Position numbers and translations under genes: made by a program. This document shows, piece by piece, positions 56,407 through 64,000 of a stretch of 64,000 nucleotides of DNA. Within the stretch, counting starts at the first letter, position 1; each line of letters begins with the position of its first letter. A model generated the notes under the pieces. It saw nothing but the letters and a program-made list of their open reading frames with translations. It was not told where the DNA came from and did no database searches. The DNA is from Acanthosepion pharaonis (lineage: Eukaryota > Mollusca > Cephalopoda > Sepiida > Sepiidae). The stretch is from the NCBI GenBank assembly GCA_903632075.3, contig CAHIKZ030001780.1, positions 653,501 to 717,500 of the forward strand, given 5' to 3'.

Positions 56407-57470
56407 CATCAAACAGTTTCTACTGAGGTGTTCATGAAGAGTCACTTCCGCTTACATTGAACTCATTTTATCTGCGTTTATTGGCAATATCCCGAAAGGC
56501 CAAGAGACAGGAAGTGCTGGCTATGGACGGTTGCAACAAGAATAACAGGATCAGTATGGTTGCAAAAGAGAGCAAAATATGATTTGATTTATAATCTGGA
56601 CCAACTCTTGGTCTACTGCTTTGGTTCTTTTTTTATTCATAATTTTTTATCACAACTGATTCAGATATTAAAACAAGGAGGTCATGTCATATGCTATAGG
56701 AAATATCAATGTTGAGTCAGATTTTATGAATCTATGTGACCTTTAGATGTTTCATGAACATGCATCATTATCTTTTAGTAAATAGCTTTCTTTTTATCCT
56801 TCATACCAACACAAACCTTTTGATTAAAAACTGAGCACGGGAACATCACATGATGTTCAAACAAAAATGGCTCAATTTATGTGACTTTTTTTACATGTTT
56901 ACATACCGTTAAACTCCTATTGATCAATCAATGTCCGTTGGTTAAATGCGCGTCTATTTGACCACAGAAGAAAAAAGAAAATAAAAAGACCAAAAAGAAA
57001 TTTTCCAAGCGAATAGTTCGTATTTTAATGCACTTTTATTAGTATTTATATTTATAGATATGTCTGCATCCAAATCCACGTATTCCACTGTGAAATAAAA
57101 CTGAAAACTTACGAACGTTTCTTACTGTTATAAAGAAACCTTGCCGAAAACTTAATATATTCCCGCTTCGGAAATAATACTAAAATGCTTGTTCACATTA
57201 GAAAGTACATATATAGTCATATATAACAACAGTTAACCGTGCTAACCATCGCATCAAAGAAAATGCATTTTATTAGTAAGCATTGATTGGTACGGAAGAC
57301 AGACACAAATATGGGTCACTCAGTAGTAACGGCTGACATTTGGTAAATTGAAAATTGTTAAGTGATATCTCGGAGTAATTTTTCGCATTTGAATGGCGAA
57401 GAAACTTTAAAAATACGGACGGAAAACTTTGGATAATTAACTAGCATACATTTCCTTCATTAAGACCAGA
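55991..57470. other. unassigned, with (AT)n at 56333-56403
   Basis: One long (AT)n; otherwise AT-rich DNA without gene or repeat signal. Confidence 0.5.
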
Positions 57471-57479
57471 GTTTCTCTT

Positions 57480-58340
57480 GATTTGGAATTGACTAAGGCC
57501 TAGATTAAGTTACAAAGGTCACACAGTGAGGAACAAATTCATTTTTAAGATAAAAGGTTGATCAGACTCGCAAGCTGTGATCCCATGTAGCATGAAAACA
57601 AGTTTATTAGCCTTGTGTACAAGATGATGTCGTACTTATTCTCAATAGCAATGATTAATCTGACCACATTGTAAATCATTACAATACCCTGAAAATCCAA
57701 CATTTAATAAGATAAGTTTGGCACAAGGTTACAAGTATGGAGCACCAAATATCGTACAAATTCACTACTTATTAGTAATGGTCAAACAGCAGTTACCCCA
57801 CGTTGAGGGTGACCACAAATTATTTACTAAAGTTACCTTAGTTTTGTACAAGGCCACAAATGTAGGATATCCAACAATGCTCGAATTCACTTCCCAGTAG
57901 TAATAGTCAACTAGAATAGACGTTATTAACCATTACTCTGCGACAAGATGTCATAAAATGATTTTCTATGCTTAGCTTATTTTGGCACATTGACAAAAAC
58001 GAAAGGTACCTAGTGAGTAGACCTAAATAATGATTCAATAGTCAAAGTTAACAAGCTTACATCGAAGTGAACTAAAATAATTTGCTAAATTTAGCTCAGT
58101 TTGGAAGACGGAAGCAACTGTGGGTAACCCAATGAGAATTGAAGTCATTAATCATAACTAACGGTCAGCCAGACTAGTTGGCTAGACATTATGCCTCTCT
58201 GAAGTGATCTAAAATTATTTACTAAGCTTATCAGAGTTTGGTTTAAGGGTACACGCATATAGCACCCAGTGAGAATCTAACTCACTACTTAGTTGTAATG
58301 GTTAACCTGATTAGCTTGGTAACTAGGTTATTTTGGAAGC
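57480..58340 (-). repeat. tandem array of SINE-family-3-like units
   Basis: About seven diverged units of 112-138 bp; anchors at about 57500, 57607, 57719, 57846, 57984, 58102 and 58237. Shared plus-strand words: TTTACTAAG, GGCACAAGG, ACCCA(G/A)TGAGAAT, TCACTACTTAGTTGTAATGG. On the minus strand each unit recalls the tRNA-like head of the SINE at 20995-21118. Confidence 0.7.
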
Positions 58341-59350
58341 CTGGTATTGCACTCAGTTTGAAAGCTGGAGTTTGACAGGATTAATAAAAAGACAAAAGAA
58401 TTTTGTCAAATCGTTACCGTTTTTTTAGGAAACGAGTTTAAAGATTAAGTTTAGATTCAAAATCGTAGCGTGGAAATTTCATTCCAGTGATTAGTGAAAG
58501 CCGTATAACACGGCTATATACGATTTATAGTTTAAAGCAGTATTTATGATTTTATATACACTTTTATCTAATTTTTGTTTTTATTCATTATGATCTAACA
58601 CATCTTATTCCTTGAGTAGCCTTTTTTGTAACGTTTGACAATTTTTACACAGTTTTTACTTATCGAAGATAGTAAAAAAATGCATATTTTGCTTTGTGCT
58701 GATTAATTAACATTCTGATTTGAATTTTATTTTCCATTCAATGCATCGAATACAAGATATCAAATTTATTTGGATTTATTCTTTAAATAATAAAATTTTG
58801 CAGTCAGTTTTTAAGTAAAAACCTGCGGAATTTAGGTATTTTTGGACATTTCTGACGATCTTTAAAACTAAATGCTAAAAGTTTGTTAAAAGCTATGAAT
58901 ATGATTTTTGGTTTCACTACTAATTACATATAACCCCAACTTTCACACCGAGTAAAATTTTGATTCTTCTAAAAAAGGTGGTAAATCAACCTCTGGCCTA
59001 TTGCTTGCGTGGTCCTTGTTATTATTTATTAAATTTAATTATAATAAAATGTCGTAAATATTACTTTAGTATAATTTCCCCTTGAAGTAAATGAAAGTGT
59101 TATTTTATGGCACAATGATTTAGCAATAATGTTCTTGTTCCATGCATCTTGTCCATATACTTCATGAAATTTTAAATTTTATAAGACTGTAAAGGATTTT
59201 CCTGATTAACGGAACGAAAATCTAACGCTACAATTTTGAACCTAAACTTAATCTTTAAACTCATTTACACAAAAAAACGATAATTTGTCTCATTATTTAT
59301 TATGTCAAACTCCAAATTTTAAATTGAGTGCAATACCACGGTTCCAAATT
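58331..59350. mobile_element. 1.02-kb element with ~140-bp inverted ends
   Basis: The left arm 58331-58485 and right arm 59211-59350 are inverted copies: CTGGTATTGCACTCAGTTTG against (minus) GTGGTATTGCACTCAATTTA, then GGAGTTTGACA, GAGTTTAAAGATTAAGTTTA and AATCGTAGCG/AATTGTAGCG. The left arm has about 15 extra bases. The 725-bp interior is very AT-rich and non-coding. Class unknown; non-autonomous DNA transposon is the simplest reading. Confidence 0.75.
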
Positions 59351-60525
59351 AAACCTACCCTATTGTCACAAGTTCGTGTCCAGTCAGATGAGATTTTCCT
59401 AGTTCTTCTTCCCCATTTTGCCCAATAAAGATCAGCTGTCTATTATACTGTAGGACATTTCCGTTGCCTCTAGTTACTGTTCTCATCCGTGGGGACATTG
59501 TCCAGCATTCACTAACATTTAAGAGGACGGATACCACATAGCAATTCAACACTCTTTTCTTTGTTTCTAACGAACTGTTTCCCTTTCTCAACACTTTGCT
59601 TAGATTTTCTTAAAATCTTCCTGATTCTATGTCCAAGTAATTCCAACTTTCTTTTCCTGGTTCTGACTTTCTGTTACCATTTTCTTTAAGACTTATTTGT
59701 TTGCAGTGCTTTCGTTAGTTCAATGCTTGTTTGCTTCTCGATTTCTCATTTTCCATCCTCTGATAAAACGCTTCCCAGATATTTGAACTTTTTCACCAGA
59801 TTGATGTTTATATCTCCAATTCATAGAGGGCCTCGATGAGTTGTAACGCTTAGTAAGCTTGTCTAGATCAATTATGACTGTGTGGTGACTTAATTCCTCA
59901 ATCGGTGCTCCTTACTTTCGACCTTGTGCCACAGGTACGCTTAGTAAATTGCTATACATGTTTCTGACTAAATCTTTTTGTTCCTCAGCACTTTGCTTAG
60001 TTTTTGGAAGGCATCTTTTGCGCGTCCAATGCGTGTCCATATCTTTGTGTAACATTTTCCGTCTTCTGTCAATACGCATCCCCGATATTGGAACTTTGTG
60101 ACTCGCATCTCGGGCTTTTTCATTTGCTGATAGCCGTTCTTACTGTCTTCTTGCAGTTGATGTTTAGTCCTTTTTACACACTTTCTTGTATCATCCTATC
60201 TAGGAAGTCCTGTAGTTTCCTTTCCAAGTCGGCCATCAACACAGTGTCATCTGCGTATCTTATATTGTTAAGATATTAATTATTAGGATCTCTAGTACTT
60301 TTAGGATAGCATTGCTGTAGAGGTAAATCTGGTCAGAAGATACATCCTTGACTTATGCCCCTTACTATATATTTTTGTAGCTAGGCAATTCATTTTCTAT
60401 CCGTATACAGACGGTTTGATCTCAATTTCTGGATTATTCTAATATCTTTTTCAAATAGATCTAGCTTTCCCAACAGTTCAAATAGATCCTTGTGTTGTAC
60501 GTTGTCAAATTCTTAATCTATGAAA
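59350..60525 (-). mobile_element. LINE fragment (family A), split by a SINE
   Basis: Minus-strand order: HKDLFELLGKLDLFEKDIRI (60490), YADDTVLMAD (RT catalytic box, 60260-60235), AKDAFQKLSK (60023-59994), KFKYLGSVLSEDGK (59795) and LETKKRVLNCYVVSVLL (59570). Stops in most blocks. The unit at 59832-59942 interrupts it, and the block order around that point is disturbed. Confidence 0.75.
59832..59942 (+). repeat. tRNA-derived SINE family 3, nested in LINE
   Basis: Plus strand: words related to the SINE at 20995-21118 end in TTACTTTCGACCTTGTGCC. Family-A LINE coding lies on both sides. Confidence 0.55.
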
Positions 60526-60768
60526 CATAATTGTATATCCTTCTGCATTTGTATTGATTTTCCTGATATCTTTCTAATCATGAATATCGTATTTCTTGTT
60601 CCAACCGTAAACAGAAATTTAGTAAAAATGTCCCCATCAATACTGGAAAGAGCGATAAAAATGAACCTGAGAAACTGATTTTCCTGAAAGATTGATTTAA
60701 TAGAAAGATTTTTATAAATTTCTACTAACCATAACGCTGGATGCTCGGTCAATGAATTCTCGGATGTT

Positions 60769-60825
60769 TATTTATAATGAAATGTTTCTTTATAATGAAA
60801 TGTTTCTTTATAATGAAATGGCTAA
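60769..60825 (+). repeat. three tandem copies of a 22-bp unit
   Basis: CTTTATAATGAAATGTTT-type unit repeated about three times. Confidence 0.9.
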
Positions 60826-60889
60826 TATAACAATTACCATTACAGTCAACATACTATCTTTGCTAAACATTACCAAACACCAAGATTTC

Positions 60890-61020
60890 CAATATTTAAT
60901 AAACTTAGTATGACATGAGGCCAAACCTGGGGGAAATCCAATAAGGATTGAACTCACTACTCATTAATGGTCTACTAGGATTCGTTAAACATTAACCCAT
61001 ACCGATGTGCCCTAAAATTA
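60890..61020 (-). repeat. SINE family 3, single copy
   Basis: Plus-strand words AATAAGGATTGAACTCACTA and ATGTGCCCTAAAATTACA match the array consensus at 57.5-58.3 kb. Confidence 0.55.
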
Positions 61021-61429
61021 CACTAGACAACAAAAAAGATTTTTTTAAGTTGTCTATATTATTCCAAATAATTTAGGACAATTTGTTACCACTGAATCTG
61101 AAAATGACACCCGTTCTCTCTATCAGGTCATGGTTTTGTTCTAAGTTAAATGTTTAAAAATTCGATCTTCTCATTAAATCGATTGTACTTTTGTGACATT
61201 ATCAATTGAATTTTGTTAATATTTCTCATGCGAAATAAGTTTTTAGGGGAAAATGATTTTTAACACAATTTATTAATTAAATGTTACAAATATCGATTAC
61301 AATAAATTGAATAGTATACATTGATAAATGTAAGTACATGTAAATTGCATGTTACTTCATCATTGTTCAAAAGTCAGGGCTTGAAATACCGTATATTCGA
61401 ACGCTTAGAATAATCAACAGAAGTTAAAG

Positions 61430-62461
61430 TACAGCAGTAATCAGCCAATATGACTGCATCCAAGCATCCCAGATACCTGATCTCCATCTCTCTCATGTTC
61501 TGATGTTCGTCACTCATTGATCACAAATTCTCAGGAAACCGATCCATATGTGAAATAAATAATGCACTTTGATGCTCATGTTGCATCACAGGTTTCTGAA
61601 AGCAGTCCGCATATTGATGACAAGTTCTACAAAGTTCCTGGCCTTGTCCTTGCCAAGAAAGTTCATCACGAACAGAGCAAAATCCTTCGATGCTTCCAGT
61701 TCCATTTCGTACATTGAGTTTTCAAAGATGCAAGCTCTCAACTTCTCCATCGTCAATCTTGGAAAATCCTGGCACAAGTGAAGCAGTTACCATCCTTGTC
61801 CAGAGCTTTGGTGAAATGCTTGATCAACCCAAGCTTGATGTGTAGCAGTGGGAAAAGTACCCTGCCTCGGTCCACCAGAGGCTTATTGATGATATTCGTT
61901 GCTCTGCAAGGCATTAATTCCCCATGAACAGGCCAGCACTTTTTTGTATAATAGTGAGCAATGTGCCATACTATCCCAGATGCACAGAAAGCATAGGCAC
62001 TTGATGAACTCGAACTGTTGTCCCAACAAAACGTTCCTCATCTTCAGGTTAACACAAATAAACCATTCATGCTGATTATAATGAATTTTCTCCAGCACAT
62101 ACTTCACTGTTTCATATTTCTCATTCAGTGTAGTTGGGTAAGCGAGAGGTACAGAGGCAAACTGGTTGCCATTGTGCAGTAGAATACTTTTCAGAGATCG
62201 TTTGCTGCTCTCAATGAACAGTCTCCAATCTTTGGTTTCGTACTGTGGCACTCCAATTTTGTGCAGAAGCTGTTCAGAGAAAAAACAGTGGTAATGTTGA
62301 TGCCTGATGTAGTAGAAGGTGACGCAAGTACAGAGAGGGAGTATTTCGTTTCTTTCAATCTGGATGCCAACAGTTCGCCAGAAGATTTTGATAAGCTCGC
62401 GAAATAGGTCATTTAGTTCCATTTGGAAAAAAGGACGTGAAGCATCATCTTTAAAAACCAC
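61430..62461 (-). pseudogene. conserved transposon-associated protein, function unknown
   Basis: The main open part (62461-61883, 192 codons) contains DWRLFIESSKRSLKSILLHN, YETVKYVLEKIHYNQHEW and FLCIWDS. A frameshift near 61883 is followed by RVLFPLLHIKLGLIKHF and, in the frame 61777-61586, PRLTMEKLRACIFE and GKDKARNFVELVINM, then a decayed end to about 61430. I recognise this as a protein found in many copies in invertebrate genomes, usually unnamed. I know no established activity; the inverted ends suggest it is a transposase or accessory protein. Confidence 0.6.
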
Positions 62462-62530
62462 TTCTCCTCCTCCTCCTCCTTCTTCTTCAACAATACCACC
62501 ACCATAACCACCACCACCACCACCACCACT
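62461..62530 (+). repeat. (CTC/CTT)n(ACC)n trinucleotide repeats
   Basis: CTC/CTT triplets followed by ACC triplets, just upstream (minus strand) of the pseudogene's first open part. Confidence 0.9.
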
Positions 62531-63094
62531 TCTACTACTTCTTTGTATTGTATGGTTTTGTATTGTACAGTTTAATTAGTGTGTTTTGGGATGTAAGCAC
62601 TTTATTGCGTGTTATTGGTGTATATTTTGGAGACGTGTTTCAACGTTTATGAAGTTATTTTTTACTTAAAATGCTTCTGATGGGTTAAAATTAATAAGCT
62701 TATATTTGACATAATAATTAGTTTTATTGTGTGAAAAATGTTACATATTTAGATGTTTTAATGGACAGGGAAACATAAATAAAACCCTAAAAACAGCATG
62801 TGACAAATGCTCAAAAAGTTGACCTGATTGAGTAAAACCAATGTGATTTTTGGTTTCAGCGCATCAAAATTGTCCTAAATCTGCTAAAAAAAATTCAATA
62901 GTAAATTTAGTATTGACCATTGTTATTTATTAATTACCTTACTTAGTTCTGCACAAAGCCGCAGTTTTGGCGAACTCGGTAAGGTTTCGAAATCATATGT
63001 TTGTTGTAAGGGTCAATGAAACAGACAAGTTAATCTTTATCAAGCATCGAAATACACCGGTTTTCCTTTCTAAATGTATGTCTGTGTGTAAATC

Positions 63095-63370
63095 ATATGC
63101 GTTACAGGTAGGGAAAATGAGAGAAAAGACTAGGTACTGAGAGGATTAAGGAAACGACAAAAGATGAACGGAAGATAGATGATGATGATTGATATTACAT
63201 TTAAATTTTTGAAGATTGCAGTTATCAGAGAAGCAAGAAAAAGGACACTTGGAACACAAGCTGCCGTTGCATTTAACTATTTCAACAGTAAAAGGGTTTT
63301 ACCTAGATGCCAGAAAAAGCTCGTCAGAGCAGTAGCCATGAAAATATTTGTAGAAAAGACAGAGAGAAGC
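63095..63370 (+). repeat. unknown interspersed repeat Y, copy 2
   Basis: Aligned with 36690-36965. A 71-codon frame (63179-63394) is open here but not in the other copy, so coding is uncertain. Confidence 0.55.
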
Positions 63371-64000
63371 TACGTCTCGTTGGTGAGAAAGTGACTGAAG
63401 TCTAGCATTAATTAAATATTAATTGCCGACCAGCAAATTTGTCGCAGTTGCGTCTTTCAAATTTCAAAAGCGTTTTGTGGACATGATTTTGCAGTAGACA
63501 TTTACATTTCCGTGCTTAGAAAGTGGGATGAATATTAAAAAAGATAATTATTTCTTCTTATTCCCTTCCCGAACTAAAATAGAAGACACGTTTAAAAAAG
63601 ATCGACGGACAATCAGCGTCAAAACCAATCGGTAGAACAATCTCACAAGCGACAACCTGATTTTTTTTTCTTTCCAGAAACATCAAAAACATAAATTTAT
63701 TTTTAAAAGTATTATTTAGGAAACAACGTTGTTGAACATTTTGAAATGAGCCGGTGAGAAAAATCACGTCATTCTCGTAAAACGAGCTTGTTAAATAACT
63801 TGAAAACCTTGCAAGATTTTATTGTTAAAACCTAAATATAAATATAGTCATATTGCTGAGTATATATATATATATTTATAATCCTAGAGCCAGGCTTCAA
63901 ACGGATCTTCAGGGTAATTTGTTTTTTTACCAACACTCATACCGAGACTGTTTTACTTTCACGGAACATGCCTGCCTTACAAACTATAGATATAAAACAA
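63371..64000. other. unassigned sequence
   Basis: No feature recognised. Confidence 0.35.

Larger units (their letters stand above)
61050..62900 (-). mobile_element. DNA-transposon-like unit with inverted ends
   Basis: 61072-61130 (TTTAGGACAATTTGTTACC to CTATCAGGTCA) and the reverse complement of 62820-62880 (TTTAGGACAATTTTGATGC to CAATCAGGTCA) align over about 60 bp. Between them lies one minus-strand pseudogene (62461-61430). The exact outer ends and target duplication could not be fixed. Confidence 0.6.

Noticed and set aside
63179..63394. 71-codon frame as a small gene
   Set aside because: Lies in interspersed repeat Y and is not open in the other copy.

Overview
The window reads as intergenic DNA of a large, repeat-rich animal genome, most likely a cephalopod of the octopus type. 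That assignment is inferred from three things: 5S-rRNA/tRNA-headed SINEs; Penelope-like, Gypsy (zinc-knuckle gag), LINE and Helitron relics packed together; and very many (AT)n, (CT)n and (ATT)n microsatellites. I found no convincing host exon, tRNA gene or rRNA gene. Almost every protein-like stretch is a broken copy of a mobile element.

Layout. 0-9 kb: degenerate SINE and unknown-repeat copies, a purine tract, a perfect 17-bp hairpin (3.36 kb) and a foldback repeat (6.78-7.25 kb). 9.2-12.25 kb: a minus-strand Penelope-like element (PLE) with a C-terminal GIY-YIG domain; a hammerhead-ribozyme-like fold lies downstream of its coding end. 13.3-13.6 kb: a foldback element. 13.67-20.0 kb: a minus-strand Gypsy element with both LTRs. 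A PLE/SINE composite bounded by inverted repeats sits inside its reverse transcriptase, and a 230-bp GC-rich insert sits inside one LTR. 20-29 kb: SINEs, a mariner relic (24.35-25.6 kb), a minisatellite and a LINE 3' end. 29.72-30.48 kb: a non-autonomous Helitron with canonical ends. 30.7-35.3 kb: LINE fragments, two of them tail to tail. 35.6-36.5 kb: an internally deleted Tc1-type transposon with doubled terminal repeats. 36.5-42 kb: SINEs, an unknown repeat and a second LINE family. 42.6-45.9 kb: a decayed autonomous Helitron. 46-48.15 kb: two PLE fragments and a PLE-tailed SINE. 48.15-53.26 kb: the best-preserved element, a plus-strand Gypsy with LTRs, gag, protease, RT, RNase H and an integrase that keeps its D,D-35-E residues but has several frameshifts. 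54.9-55.65 kb: 5S/tRNA chimeric SINEs. 57.5-58.3 kb: a degenerate tandem array related to a tRNA-derived SINE. 58.33-59.35 kb: a 1-kb element with about 140-bp inverted ends. 59.35-60.5 kb: a LINE. 61.05-62.9 kb: a DNA-transposon-like unit with inverted ends around a conserved protein of unknown function.

Nothing here forms a host operon or pathway; the relationships are those of nesting and parasitism between elements. The observations I rate highest are: a tRNA-headed SINE whose tail matches the 3' end of a PLE; hammerhead-like cores in PLE-linked repeats; repeated primer-binding-site-like modules in the leaders of both Gypsy elements; an IR/DR-like transposon end structure; and the inverted-end element at 61.05-62.9 kb. 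All similarities were judged by eye; no database search was possible.
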